Positions 1 through 8,684 of a stretch of DNA of 64,000 nucleotides are shown one piece after another. This DNA is from Planctomycetota bacterium (lineage in GTDB: Bacteria > Planctomycetota > SZUA-567 > H5-PLA8), in NCBI GenBank assembly GCA_015075375.1, contig JABTUM010000002.1, positions 1,413,393 to 1,477,392 on the forward strand, read 5' to 3'. The notes beneath the pieces were generated by a model, which saw only the letters and a list, made by a program, of their open reading frames with translations, was not told the DNA's origin and did not search any database. The position numbers were made by a program, and so were the translations under genes. The stretch's first letter is position 1; the number at the start of each line of letters is the position of its first letter.

Positions 1-773
1 CGCAGCACGGGCACGCCGCGCTTCTCATAACCGCACTTTTGTGACGTACCATACTTCAGGCTTTGGATGACCTCACCGACTAACGCCAACTGCCACCCCA
101 AAGGAAGGTCACCGGTCTCTACATCACTTGTCGAATTATTCTTCCTCCAATCCACCGTGAGGCGGCCGGAGCAGGCGGCCGCGAGGACGGATTGGCGGAA
201 GCGTTTGAGCAGGACGGGAATCTTCGCCAGCCGCTCCTGGCAGGCGTCCACCTTGGCCAGCAACTTCGCCAGCTTCGCCACAATCCGCCGCTGCTCGGCG
301 AGGGGGGCGAGCGGCAATTCCAATGCTTCAAGAAAGCTTGTCGGGACACGGGCTTGTCCTGCCGTGCCAGTGAAGTTCTCTTTTGCGGCTCGGCGAACCG
401 AGGATTGCGCAAGGAAGCGAAAAACGTAGTGAGGGTCTATCCCGGCGAGTGGACGGATGACGTGAAGCTCTGTCGTGCCGCAACCGATCCCATTCCGTAA
501 CCCCGTGGCAACCGCGCCTTTGCCATTCTCCATGCAAGGAGTGATCTTGGCGAACAATACGTCACCTTCAGCAAAATGAGTGAAACCCTTCCGAACTTCT
601 CCTAGCGCCCTTTCATCCAAAGAATCGAACGCAGGCTTGGACTCACTCACCGCAGCCATCCGGACAAACGAGATGGGCATAGAATCGTCCAGGCTCTTCG
701 GATGCCGGGGATTAAGTACGGCAACCTGATCCAGCGAAGCAGAAACCCAACCCTCCGGCAGTTCCTCGCTCAT
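1..773 (-). CDS. hsdS: Type I restriction-modification specificity subunit HsdS (3' part cut by window edge)
   Basis: DNA-recognition subunit of a type I RM complex, which directs HsdM and HsdR to a bipartite site. The reading frame starts at an ATG at 773 that overlaps the hsdM stop by the sequence ATGA, and stays open to position 1 (257 codons). The start reads MSEELPEGWV, typical of HsdS. The first target-recognition domain follows, with VLFAKITPCMENGKGA and the usual TELHVIRP stretch. The central conserved segment PLAPLAEQRRIVAKL and the helical spacer ending LKRFRQSVLAAACSGRL come next. A second recognition domain begins at GDLPLGWQ and runs off the edge. The reading is confident because both the half-repeat architecture and the operon position fit. 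Sequence specificity cannot be read from this. Confidence 0.9.
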   Translation of the reverse strand, partial: MSEELPEGWVSASLDQVAVLNPRHPKSLDDSMPISFVRMAAVSESKPAFDSLDERALGEVRKGFTHFAEGDVLFAKITPCMENGKGAVATGLRNGIGCGTTELHVIRPLAGIDPHYVFRFLAQSSVRRAAKENFTGTAGQARVPTSFLEALELPLAPLAEQRRIVAKLAKLLAKVDACQERLAKIPVLLKRFRQSVLAAACSGRLTVDWRKNNSTSDVETGDLPLGWQLALVGEVIQSLKYGTSQKCGYEKRGVPVL

Positions 774-2188
774 TGCGCCCCGCCCTCTTCCTTCTCCACC
801 AGGGCGACGATCTCGCGCAAATCTTCCACCACCGCTTCCAGCTCGGTTATGGCCTCGCTCGCCAAATCCTGCGGCTCGGGCAGCTCGTCTGCGTCATCTA
901 GCGACTCGTCCTTGAGCCACGTCACGTCGAGCTTGTAGGCGCGCTCCTGGATCGCCGCCAACGTGAAACGGCGGAAGCGTCCGGTTTCGCCGGTATCCGT
1001 GCGCTTGCTCAGCCCATTGGGGTCCTTGCCGTAGGCTTTCTCGAACTCGGCGAAGTGCTCGGGCGAGAGCGGGCGGTCCTTCTTGGTGATGCCCGGCACG
1101 TTGGAGCGCGCATCGAAGATCCAGACGGCCTCGGTGGGCCGCCCCTTCTGGAAGAAGATTACGTTGGCCTTCACGCCCTGGCTGTACGGGGTGAACGTCC
1201 CGCGCGGCAGGCGCAGCACGGTATGCAGGTTGCAGTCCTGCATGAGTATCTCGAAGACCTCTCCGGCCTTGCCTTCGAAGAGGCAGTTATCCGGCAGGAC
1301 CACCGCCGCGCGCCCGCCTTCTTTAAGCACGGTCAGGATGTGCTGGACGAAGTTCAACTGTTTGTTGCTCGTGGTGATGGTGAAGTCGTCTCGTTCGGGC
1401 GCTTGGTTGGCGCCCTTGGTCCCAAACGGGGGATTGGTGAGGATGCAGTCGAAGCGCCGCGCATCGGGCGGATCGTAGATCGTATCGCCCAGGGCGATGC
1501 CCGGTTCCAGCCCGTGCAGGTACAGGTTCATCAGAGCCAAGCGGCGCGGTCGCGGCACGAGGTCTTGGCCGAAGTACGTCCCCTTCTTGATGCGCTTGGC
1601 GGTCTCGCGGTCCAGCGCTCCGCCTTTAGTCTGCTCCATCAGCCATTCGTAAGCGGCCACCAGGAAGCCGCCGGTGCCGCAGGCCGGATCGCTGATGGTG
1701 AAATCCTTGATCGCGCGCGGGTCGGGCTTCATGCAGCGGACGATAGACTGGATCAGCACGCGCGGGGTGAAGATCGCGCCCGCACCCTTTTTGCCTTCAC
1801 TGGCGGCCTTCTCCAGCAGCCCTTCGTAAGCCTCCGCCTTCACGTCCACACCCAGCGCGGTCCATTCGGTCTCGTCAATGAGCGTGATGAGCTTCTTGAG
1901 ATTTACCGGGTTGTTGATGCGGTTGAGCGCACCCGCGTAGATATCGCCCAGGATACCAGGGGCCTTGCCGAGCTTGCGCAGGAGGTCGGTGTATTCGTCG
2001 GTAAGCGCGGTTCCGGCACGGTCGCGTAGCGTAGGCCAATCGCAGCCCTTGGGAATCTCGACGCCCCGCTCGTCGGCCATCTTGAGGAAGAGCAAGTACG
2101 TGATCTGCTCGATGTAATCGCCGTAGTCCACGCCGTCGTGGCGCAGCGTGTGGCAGAAGCCCCAGAGCTTGGAGACGACGTCGGACAT
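770..2188 (-). CDS. hsdM: Type I restriction-modification DNA methyltransferase subunit HsdM
   Basis: N6-adenine methyltransferase subunit of the type I complex. An N-terminal helical HsdM_N domain (about residues 1-130) precedes the N6_Mtase core. The AdoMet motif DPACGTGGF is at residues 168-176 and the catalytic NPPFG is at 252-256. I chose the ATG at 2188, giving 472 residues. It reads MSDVVSKLW, lies 2 bases after the stop of the preceding gene, and matches where HsdM_N normally begins; 16 further upstream codons would overlap that gene. The downstream hsdS overlaps by 4 bases, consistent with translational coupling. Length and motifs are normal for EcoEI-like HsdM, so an active enzyme is likely. 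Confidence 0.96.
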   Translation of the reverse strand: MSDVVSKLWGFCHTLRHDGVDYGDYIEQITYLLFLKMADERGVEIPKGCDWPTLRDRAGTALTDEYTDLLRKLGKAPGILGDIYAGALNRINNPVNLKKLITLIDETEWTALGVDVKAEAYEGLLEKAASEGKKGAGAIFTPRVLIQSIVRCMKPDPRAIKDFTISDPACGTGGFLVAAYEWLMEQTKGGALDRETAKRIKKGTYFGQDLVPRPRRLALMNLYLHGLEPGIALGDTIYDPPDARRFDCILTNPPFGTKGANQAPERDDFTITTSNKQLNFVQHILTVLKEGGRAAVVLPDNCLFEGKAGEVFEILMQDCNLHTVLRLPRGTFTPYSQGVKANVIFFQKGRPTEAVWIFDARSNVPGITKKDRPLSPEHFAEFEKAYGKDPNGLSKRTDTGETGRFRRFTLAAIQERAYKLDVTWLKDESLDDADELPEPQDLASEAITELEAVVEDLREIVALVEKEEGGAQ

Positions 2189-2190
2189 GG

Positions 2191-2892
2191 TTAGCCTCGG
2201 CGTTTGAATGGATCGCGATACACGATCAAGCCCCACGCCAGAATATCAAGTACTCGCACGCGCGAAGGCGCGCCCCAGGGTGTGTGAACGTGCGCCAGGG
2301 TCCAGGCGTAGAGACCTTGGAAGACGTGCGCGTTGTCCTGCACCCTCAAGAACGAACGGTATTGGTCGAGCAAAGCTCTGTACCCGGCCTCGCCAGCTCG
2401 CTTCACGTAGGGCATGCCGAGTGCACGGCGGACAAACTGATCGAGGATAGGGAAGCAGCGCGGGCGCTTCTGGTGCAGCAGCTTGGTTGCGTTCGCGGCC
2501 TCGATGCCCGGGCAGTTGTCCAAGCACGCCAGAGCCGCGGCGGCGGAAGCGTCATGCGCCGTGGAATCGAATAGCTCGGCTTGCTGGGGCACGCGCGGCA
2601 ATCCTGGGAGGGGCACATTCAGGATGGGGGCGCATTTCTTCAGGCCCAACCGCGCATGAATGCGGTTGGCGTTCTTCACGTTCTCGGCCGTCAGCACGTC
2701 TGCCGAACTCCGGTTCCAAGCCTGCGCGCATTCGCGGTCATAGGCCACGCCTTTGGTCATTTCTCGGTAGTAGCGTCGGACCAGGTTCTGAGCCTCCTCG
2801 GCTGATAAGGTCAAACTGAGGTAGTCACGCGCTGAGAGGCGGCTTGCGTAATCCATCCTGCGCAGGACTTTTGGAAAACAAAACGAACTCAT
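2191..2892 (-). CDS. DUF6308-like protein embedded in the hsd operon
   Basis: 233 residues, function unknown. The centre reads CPGIEAANATKLLHQKRP followed by CFPILDQFVRRALG. This is the arrangement of DUF6308 and of helix-hairpin-helix base-excision-like proteins: a glycine-containing hairpin, then a 'decide which crop of keys fits' ILD segment. A conserved-looking WTLAHVHTP stretch and an RVLDILAWGL helix close the protein. The ATG at 2892 overlaps the hsdR stop by ATGA and the stop is 2 bases before hsdM, so it is co-translated with the RM genes. It has no transmembrane segment or signal peptide. An accessory role in the RM system (DNA binding, or an associated defence function) is inferred from position only. 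The family name is recalled from the motif pattern, not from a search. Confidence 0.7.
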   Translation of the reverse strand: MSSFCFPKVLRRMDYASRLSARDYLSLTLSAEEAQNLVRRYYREMTKGVAYDRECAQAWNRSSADVLTAENVKNANRIHARLGLKKCAPILNVPLPGLPRVPQQAELFDSTAHDASAAAALACLDNCPGIEAANATKLLHQKRPRCFPILDQFVRRALGMPYVKRAGEAGYRALLDQYRSFLRVQDNAHVFQGLYAWTLAHVHTPWGAPSRVRVLDILAWGLIVYRDPFKRRG

Positions 2893-5570
2893 GCGGCCAC
2901 TTCTTTATTGAGGCGTTTGAGCAGTTCCGGCAAACCTCCGGCGAACGCCAGATTGGCCGGCTTCCAGCCACCTTCACGCTCGAAGACCGGCAGGGCGAAG
3001 TCACCCTGGTCAATGGACAGGTTCTCGATCAGGTGCTCGCGTATCCGGTCCATCCACTGACGCTGAACTTCGGTCAGGACTTGCCCCGCCGTCACCTTCG
3101 CCAAGGCCCGGTCCACTCGTTCGGCGGCCGTGAGCAGCGGCGCGGACTCGCTGGCGGCGTGCTGGACCATGCTGATGAGGTCGGCCAGCGCCTTATGGTA
3201 GCGGACGGCGTGCGCCTTCTGGAGGTTCTCGGTCGTGAAGCGTTCGGGCGCGGCGGTGAGCTTTTGGCGCAATTCCGAAAGCGCTTCGGTACTCCACTCT
3301 TGGGGGCGATTGAGCAGAATCTCGATGGCCTGGACGTGCGCGGGGTTCTCCTTCACGAAGCGCGCGAAGGCGGCCAGGTAGTCTTCGGGCTTATGCTCTC
3401 GCCCCATCCCGTCGCGGATCAGGACGCGCGACGAGACGGTATCCTCCACTTCGTAGCCGATGGTAAAGACGCGCTTGGGGCGCGGGTAGTTCTGGAGCAG
3501 GTCTTGGAAGGCCGGATTACGCAGGAGCTTCATCGTGCCGGTGAAGTCCTTGCGCAGCGCGGCCGGGAGTTCCTGCGCCAGCCGGTTCAAGTCGCCTTCG
3601 GGGACGTGGGCGGCGAAGAGTTCGCGCGCCTCGGCGGACATTTCCTTATCAATACGCTGTAAGCGCTTGGCCAAGCACTTGATGTGGTAAGCGCGGTCTT
3701 CGTTCCGCCAAATGGCTTCGATAACTTCCACGATGGTCTTCGTCGGCTTGCTGGGCGGATCTTCGTCCATGGCCGATGCGGTGCGGAAGTAGTCCAACAG
3801 GGTTCCGTCGAAGCAGTCAAAGACCGTGAAGTGCGACTTGTCGCGGTGCTTCTCGCCCTTCCGCGTCCCGCGTCCGAGCATCTGCTCGAAAAGGATGCGC
3901 GACTTGACCGGGCGCAGGAAGACGATGAATTCCAGGTCCGGGATGTCCACGCCCGTGGAGAGCAGGTCCACCGTGACGGCGATGCCAGGGTGCGGCCGGT
4001 TGCGGAACTCGCGGATACGTTGCAAGGGACGGTCCACGCGCCCGGTGATCTTGCGGACAAACTCCTCGCCGCGTCCGAAGACTTCGCGGCAGATCGTGAC
4101 GAGGCGGTCGGCGTGGGAGCTATGAGGTTGGTCGTTGACGGCGAAGATGAGCGTCTTCGGGAAGCGGCCGTATTGGGCTTCGTGCTCGTCAGCGTACTTC
4201 TTGAGTTCCTCAACGATCTTCCGATTGGATTCCGGCGCGGTGATCTTCCGTTCGACATCGGCGGCATCGTAGTTCCGTTCGTCTTCCAGCGTGTCACGGC
4301 GTTCGGCGCCCGTCTCGGTATCGAGCAGACCGACTTCCTCACCCTGCTTGAGAAACGCGCCGGACATGCGTACTTCGGACCGGATCGCCACGGGGTTGTA
4401 GTCCACCAGATGGCCTTCACGGACGGCGCGCTCGTACTCGTAGCGGTACACCACGTCTTTGAAGTAGGCGGTCGTATGCGAGGCCGGTGTGGCGGTCAGG
4501 CCGATCTTCACGGCGTCGAAGTGGTCGAGCGTATTGCGCCAGACCGATTGTTCCTGCGAGGTGTATCCGCGGTGGCATTCGTCGGCGACGATGGCGTCGA
4601 AGGCGTGAATAGGGATGTCCAGGGTTTCCGCGTCGTCTTCAATCTCTTCGCCGTCGTTGTCGAAGACGGCTCCCCGGCCGAAGAGGTTGTTGGCCATGCG
4701 CTGGATGGTGCAGACGTAGAGAAACGTATGCACGGAGCGCGGCTTGGTCAGGTACTCCTTGGGCAACACCTTGGGGTCGAAGGCTTCGTCTTCACCAAAG
4801 TCCTCACGCTGGAATCGCTGGCTGTAGACCTCGTAGAGCTTATCGAACTTCATGCCGGGTTCGGGCTCGAACGCGGCGAAGGCGCGCACGGCCTGCGCGG
4901 CCAAGGCGCGGCGGTCCACCAGGAACAGAATGCGGCGCGCGTATCCGGAACGCAGCAGCCGGTAGACTTGATTGACCATCGTGAAGGTCTTGCCGGTGCC
5001 GGTGGCCATGGCCAGGAGCATGTGGCGGCTGCGGCGTTCGAGCGCGGCCTCGACGGCGGCATTGGCTTCAATCTGATAAGGGCGCAAGCGCGGATGCCGG
5101 TTCGGGTTGGCGGCGAACCACGCCAGGGGCGCGGCTTCGTCGCGCGCCAGTAGCTCTTCCAGAGCGGCCGGCGTATGGAAGCGGGCAATTTCGCGCGAGA
5201 GGTTCAGCGGATGGCGCACGTCGCGGAACCAGATCTTGGTTCCGTTGGACGAGTACAGGAACGGGACGCGGTAGCCGTCGAACTCGAAGGCCGATTCCTG
5301 AACGCCGCGCGCATAGCGTTCGGCTTGACCGAGCACGGCTTGGGAGCCTGCGGACGCCTTCTTGGCTTCCAGCACGCCCAGTAGGCGGCCATTCACCGCC
5401 AAGGCGTAATCGGCGGGGCCTTCCTCGGTGGGGAACTCTTCCATCGCGTGGTTTGCGAAGGCGGATAAGGGCTGAGCAGCGGTTCGCGTGGCGACGGTCC
5501 AACCGGCATCCCGGAGGCGGGGGTCTACTTTCTCTTTGCGTATCTGGCGCTCGCTGGGTTCGCCCGGCAT
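2889..5570 (-). CDS. hsdR: Type I restriction endonuclease subunit HsdR
   Basis: 893-residue motor and nuclease subunit that translocates and cleaves unmodified DNA. The N-terminal nuclease domain shows a PD-(D/E)xK pattern with D54 and E68-A-K70. The superfamily 2 helicase part has Walker A GTGKT at residues 191-195, the DEAD-box variant DECH at 330-333 and the motif VI region QMLGRGTRKG. A long EcoEI-type C-terminal domain follows. The start at MPGEPSERQ fits the family because the next residues (IRKEKVDPRLRDAGW) are the usual beginning of HsdR_N. It is the first gene of the minus-strand operon hsdR-DUF6308-hsdM-hsdS. No frameshift or loss of motif is visible, so the system looks functional. 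Confidence 0.96.
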   Translation of the reverse strand: MPGEPSERQIRKEKVDPRLRDAGWTVATRTAAQPLSAFANHAMEEFPTEEGPADYALAVNGRLLGVLEAKKASAGSQAVLGQAERYARGVQESAFEFDGYRVPFLYSSNGTKIWFRDVRHPLNLSREIARFHTPAALEELLARDEAAPLAWFAANPNRHPRLRPYQIEANAAVEAALERRSRHMLLAMATGTGKTFTMVNQVYRLLRSGYARRILFLVDRRALAAQAVRAFAAFEPEPGMKFDKLYEVYSQRFQREDFGEDEAFDPKVLPKEYLTKPRSVHTFLYVCTIQRMANNLFGRGAVFDNDGEEIEDDAETLDIPIHAFDAIVADECHRGYTSQEQSVWRNTLDHFDAVKIGLTATPASHTTAYFKDVVYRYEYERAVREGHLVDYNPVAIRSEVRMSGAFLKQGEEVGLLDTETGAERRDTLEDERNYDAADVERKITAPESNRKIVEELKKYADEHEAQYGRFPKTLIFAVNDQPHSSHADRLVTICREVFGRGEEFVRKITGRVDRPLQRIREFRNRPHPGIAVTVDLLSTGVDIPDLEFIVFLRPVKSRILFEQMLGRGTRKGEKHRDKSHFTVFDCFDGTLLDYFRTASAMDEDPPSKPTKTIVEVIEAIWRNEDRAYHIKCLAKRLQRIDKEMSAEARELFAAHVPEGDLNRLAQELPAALRKDFTGTMKLLRNPAFQDLLQNYPRPKRVFTIGYEVEDTVSSRVLIRDGMGREHKPEDYLAAFARFVKENPAHVQAIEILLNRPQEWSTEALSELRQKLTAAPERFTTENLQKAHAVRYHKALADLISMVQHAASESAPLLTAAERVDRALAKVTAGQVLTEVQRQWMDRIREHLIENLSIDQGDFALPVFEREGGWKPANLAFAGGLPELLKRLNKEVAA

Positions 5571-5825
5571 CGCCTTACCCCTGGACCGGGGAGGATTTTA
5601 CGGCTCCTTGCGGGAAGGGCAAGGTGATCGCTCGACCAATGTTTCAGCGAATCTCCGTGCCATGGGGGTCGAGTTAGGAAGCACAAGCATATCGCACAAA
5701 TATGACAGTCATCGAGCCCACGACATTTCGAAGAGCCTGGCAAGGTGCTACATCTGTCCCCAATCCTGCACCACCATGGCCTTTTATTGGCAACAAGAAT
5801 CCAAAGCCAACAGGAGGGCGCTTTT
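5571..5825. other. Divergent intergenic region between hsdR and the excisionase-like gene
   Basis: About 255 bases that must hold the promoters for the leftward RM operon and the rightward HTH-integrase pair. The stretch 5680-5740 is visibly more AT-rich than its surroundings. I see no convincing -35/-10 pair, terminator hairpin or open frame with a ribosome-binding site. Control of both directions by the small HTH protein is plausible but not shown. Confidence 0.35.
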
Positions 5826-6089
5826 GTGACTGAAGAGTTGGAACTTGCGGACTTACGCACCGTGGACGAGCTTGCCACTACGCTTCGCGTATCCGTAAAG
5901 ACTGTTCGGAACTGGATTTACACGCGAAGAATCCCTTTCACCCGATTGGGAAGACGGATATACATTCCCTTGGGTGTCGTGGAAGGGATGCTGCGGCGGA
6001 ACGCAGTCCCCGCCCTGAATCCCTTCCAGCCAAGTCCAAGTGCCCTTGGGGCAGGAGGTGCGAAGGCGAAGGGGAAATCCCATGGCTAA
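5826..6089 (+). CDS. Small helix-turn-helix protein, excisionase-like
   Basis: 87 residues if translation starts at the GTG at 5826. That start is supported by a strong ribosome-binding site (AGGAGG at 5812-5817, 8-base spacing). The body reads DLRTVDELATTLRVSVKTVR, then NWIYTRRIPFTRLGRRIYIP, the classic HTH_17/MerR-like excisionase fold: recognition helix, then a wing with GRRIYIP. The tail is short and basic. The stop overlaps the integrase start by 8 bases, so the two are co-translated. Known of the family: such proteins bend attachment-site DNA for excision or repress promoters. Directionality factor for the neighbouring integrase is the simplest reading; a repressor role is the alternative. 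Confidence 0.8.
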   Translation: MTEELELADLRTVDELATTLRVSVKTVRNWIYTRRIPFTRLGRRIYIPLGVVEGMLRRNAVPALNPFQPSPSALGAGGAKAKGKSHG

Positions 6090-7161
6090 GTCATTCGTCA
6101 TGCTGTTGGGACGGCGCTACCGAGTCTATCCGAATACGCAAACCGGCTTCTGGTTTGTGAGCTATCGGGAAGGTTCTGCTCGGCGGCGGGTGTCCCTGGG
6201 CGTGAAGACGCGCCCGGAAGCGGAGGATGCGGTCCGGAAGATGGTGATTCCGGAAGCGATCGCCAAGACCAGCGAGCCACAGCGGCATACGTGGCCGGAG
6301 TTCTCGATGAAGTACCTATCGTACAAGCAAGCGCACGGAAAGGCCCCGAGTACCGTTGGCCGGTATAAGTCGGCGCTTGCGGCGTTCGGCCGCTACTTGA
6401 ATGCCGAGCGTGTCGAACACACCGACGCGATCACGCTCAATATCCTGGAAGGGTATGTGCCTTATCGCACGCAGAACGAAAAGCGCGACCCCAAGACGGC
6501 GTACAACGATTCGCTGGTGATCAAGAATGCGCTGAAGTGGGGAAGCCAGCCTTCGCGTGGTCTACTGCCGGCCAATCCGTCGTTGGATTGGGAGACGGTG
6601 GAGCCGGTTAAGCCCAAGCGACCAACGTACACGCAAGCCGAGGTGGACAAGCTCGAAGCCCAGGCTCGGGCTTGGCTTCGTCCTATCGTAACGACGCTGG
6701 CGTACACGGGCATGCGCGTGGGCGAGCTGGTCGCGCTGCGTTGGAAGGATGTGGACCTCAAGAAGCACGTGATTCACATTCGAGTACAGGACGACTGGAA
6801 GCCCAAGGGTAAGGCGGATCGGGTGATTCCCATGCACCCGAAGGTGGAAGCGGCGATCCGTAAGCAACCCTCGGGCAAGTACGTGTTCCAAGGTCCACGC
6901 GAAGGCCGCGTGAAAGAGACGTATCTGTTGGAGTGCCTCAACAAGGACCAGGAGAAGTTGGATCTGCCGCGCAACGATTTGCATGGCTTTCGGCGCTTCT
7001 TTGCCACGACGATGCTCAAGGCTGGCGTCTCGGTGGAGACGGTCCGGCAGTGGGGCGGCTGGCGCGCGCTGGAGACGATGCTGCGCTACTTGGCGGACAC
7101 GACGGCTGAGGACAGTGTCAAGATTTTACAAGCTGCGTTGCAGCGGCTTGAAGCCTCTTAA
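6082..7161 (+). CDS. int: Tyrosine recombinase (integrase)
   Basis: 359 residues from the ATG at 6082, preceded by AAGGGG. An N-terminal arm-binding-like region is followed by a SAM-like core-binding domain (about residues 70-170), then the catalytic domain from about 180. The catalytic set is visible: R212 in TGMRVGEL, a lysine in the beta-hairpin (K243 or nearby), H301 and R304 in LHGFRRFF, W327 in the QWGGW box where many members have histidine, and nucleophile Y336 in TMLRYL. The gene ends 86 bases from the 3' end of tRNA-Ser, the usual place for an integrase of a tRNA-inserted element. It overlaps the excisionase-like gene. It should be active unless the H-to-W substitution, which is tolerated in the family, matters here. 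Confidence 0.95.
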   Translation: MAKSFVMLLGRRYRVYPNTQTGFWFVSYREGSARRRVSLGVKTRPEAEDAVRKMVIPEAIAKTSEPQRHTWPEFSMKYLSYKQAHGKAPSTVGRYKSALAAFGRYLNAERVEHTDAITLNILEGYVPYRTQNEKRDPKTAYNDSLVIKNALKWGSQPSRGLLPANPSLDWETVEPVKPKRPTYTQAEVDKLEAQARAWLRPIVTTLAYTGMRVGELVALRWKDVDLKKHVIHIRVQDDWKPKGKADRVIPMHPKVEAAIRKQPSGKYVFQGPREGRVKETYLLECLNKDQEKLDLPRNDLHGFRRFFATTMLKAGVSVETVRQWGGWRALETMLRYLADTTAEDSVKILQAALQRLEAS

Positions 7162-7247
7162 AAGTGGCAAGATTTTGGCAATGTAGGGAGAATTAGGGGA
7201 GTGGGCAATCACGCAACCCTATTTCTCATCGAAAGTAATAAGAAAAC

Positions 7248-7339
7248 TGGCGGAGAGGGTGGGATTCGAACCCACGATACGGTTTAACCCGTATGCCGCC
7301 TTAGCAAGGCGGTGCGATCGGCCACTCTGCCACCTCTCC
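7248..7339 (-). tRNA. tRNA-Ser (anticodon GCT), probable attachment gene
   Basis: Minus-strand cloverleaf of class II. The 5' acceptor strand GGAGAGG pairs with CCTCTCC, followed by discriminator G and an encoded CCA (7248-7250). The D-arm contains the GAGTGGCCGA segment. The anticodon loop CTTGCTAAG gives GCT, decoding AGC/AGU. A long variable arm (CATACGGGTTAAACCGTATC) and the T-loop GGTTCGAATCC complete it. Its 3' end points at the integrase gene, as expected for an insertion target whose 3' part was replaced by element DNA. Confidence 0.96.
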
Positions 7340-7529
7340 GCCGAGGCAGAAACACGGCCGGAGCCGTGTGCTATGACCGGGGGTTTATACCAGCAGGCGC
7401 AGGCTTTGCCACTCCGTGTTTACATTCCTTATTCGGACCGGCGCTTTTGGGAAATCGGCGTGCACGATAAGCGATCGCTCGGGGCGAACCGCCGCTTGTC
7501 TCGCTCGCGGCTTGGGTTATGCCGAATCC

Positions 7530-8672
7530 ATGAGTGCCTCGGTTTCGGATGTCCTGATCGTCGGCGGCGGATTGGTGGGGTTGGCCACCGCCGATGCGGC
7601 GTTGCGGCGCGGCCTCTCGGTCACGGTGCTGGAGCGCGAGCGCTTTGGCGCGCGGGCCTCCTGGGCCGGCGCGGGAATGCTCAACAACCGCCCGTGGCCG
7701 CGCACGCAAGACCCCGACTACCACGATCTGATGCGCGCCAGTCTCCGCTTGCATGAGGAATGGGCGGAGCGCTTGCGCAAGGAAACCGAGATCGATCCGG
7801 GCCATGTTGTCTGCGGAGCTCTGGAGATCTTCGTGGCGGGCGACCCGCAGGCAGCGGAACAGTCGGCGCGGTTGCTGGAAGGCGCGGCCGAGCGCGGGGT
7901 CCGCGCCGAGCGCGTCGGCCGCGATCGGATTCGCGAATTGGAACCTCAGGTCGAACTTTCGGCCATCGATCACGCGCTGCTGTATCCCGACGACGGGCAG
8001 GTGCGAAACCCCCGGCTGGCTAAAGCGTTGATCGCTTCATGCCGCCAACGCGGAGCGAGAATGCTCGAGGCCGCGGAAGTCGCGGACCTGGCGCTGGAAG
8101 GTGCACGAGCGGTCGGTGCGGTCACGTCCGACGGCCGTCGCTTCGAAGCCAAGCAAGTCGTGGTCTGCGCCGGCGCCTGGACGGGTACCTTTAAGGAACT
8201 CGCTCAACGCGTGCCGCGCATTCAGCGCATCGAGCCGGTGCGCGGACAGTTGGTGTGTTACCAGACAGAACCGGGAATGCTGACACGCTTGCTGACGGCG
8301 GAGCATCGCTACCTCGTCCCCCGCCCCGATGGCTTGCTGCTGGTGGGCAGCACCATGGAACGCGTCGGATTCGATACGACGACCACACCGGAAGGGCAGG
8401 CGGAACTGCGTGCATTTGCCGAGCGCTGGCTGCCCGCGCTTGTCGACCGCGAACCGGTGCAAGGCTGGGCCGACGTACGGCCGGGCTTGAAAGGTTCTCA
8501 TCCCATCATGGGCCCGGTGCCCGGTATGACCGGCTTGTTCGTCGCGGCAGGGCATTTTCGAAACGGAATCGGGCTCGCGCCGCTTACGGGCGAAGTCCTG
8601 GCCGCATTGCTGGCCGGCCAAAAGCCTCCGATTCCGATCGAGCCATGGCTGCCACGTGCCGCACAAGACTAA
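7530..8672 (+). CDS. thiO: FAD-dependent glycine oxidase-like enzyme (ThiO family)
   Basis: 380 residues from the ATG at 7530. The dinucleotide-binding motif is IVGGGLVGLATADAALRRG near residue 10, followed by the acidic strand end VTVLERE. Next come the substrate domain and the C-terminal FAD contact VAAGHFRNGIGLAPLTGEV, the hallmark of ThiO/D-amino-acid oxidases. Glycine oxidase makes the iminoglycine needed for the thiazole ring of thiamine; other family members deaminate D-amino acids or sarcosine. No other thiamine gene is in the window, so the exact substrate is inferred. It is first in a three-gene operon (12- and 15-base gaps) with an unknown protein and a lactonase. No strong ribosome-binding site precedes this start, and an upstream start is possible. 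Confidence 0.85.
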   Translation: MSASVSDVLIVGGGLVGLATADAALRRGLSVTVLERERFGARASWAGAGMLNNRPWPRTQDPDYHDLMRASLRLHEEWAERLRKETEIDPGHVVCGALEIFVAGDPQAAEQSARLLEGAAERGVRAERVGRDRIRELEPQVELSAIDHALLYPDDGQVRNPRLAKALIASCRQRGARMLEAAEVADLALEGARAVGAVTSDGRRFEAKQVVVCAGAWTGTFKELAQRVPRIQRIEPVRGQLVCYQTEPGMLTRLLTAEHRYLVPRPDGLLLVGSTMERVGFDTTTTPEGQAELRAFAERWLPALVDREPVQGWADVRPGLKGSHPIMGPVPGMTGLFVAAGHFRNGIGLAPLTGEVLAALLAGQKPPIPIEPWLPRAAQD

Positions 8673-8684
8673 AAGGATGACGCG

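Larger units (their letters stand above)
1..7339. mobile_element. tRNA-Ser-associated integrated island carrying a type I RM system (left end outside window)
   Basis: A tyrosine recombinase gene and an excisionase-like HTH gene lie beside the 3' end of an intact tRNA-Ser at 7248-7339. Left of them, on the opposite strand, is a complete-looking type I restriction-modification operon. Seen directly: gene order, integrase motifs and the tRNA. Known of the family: tyrosine integrases commonly use tRNA 3' ends, and the tRNA stays whole because the element supplies the 3' part. Inferred: the element runs left from the tRNA past position 1. The distal repeat of the tRNA 3' end, which would prove the boundary, is not in the window. 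Confidence 0.65.

Noticed and set aside
5525..5878. 117-residue minus-strand frame across the hsdR start
   Set aside because: Overlaps hsdR in another frame and the divergent promoter region; no ribosome-binding site or domain.
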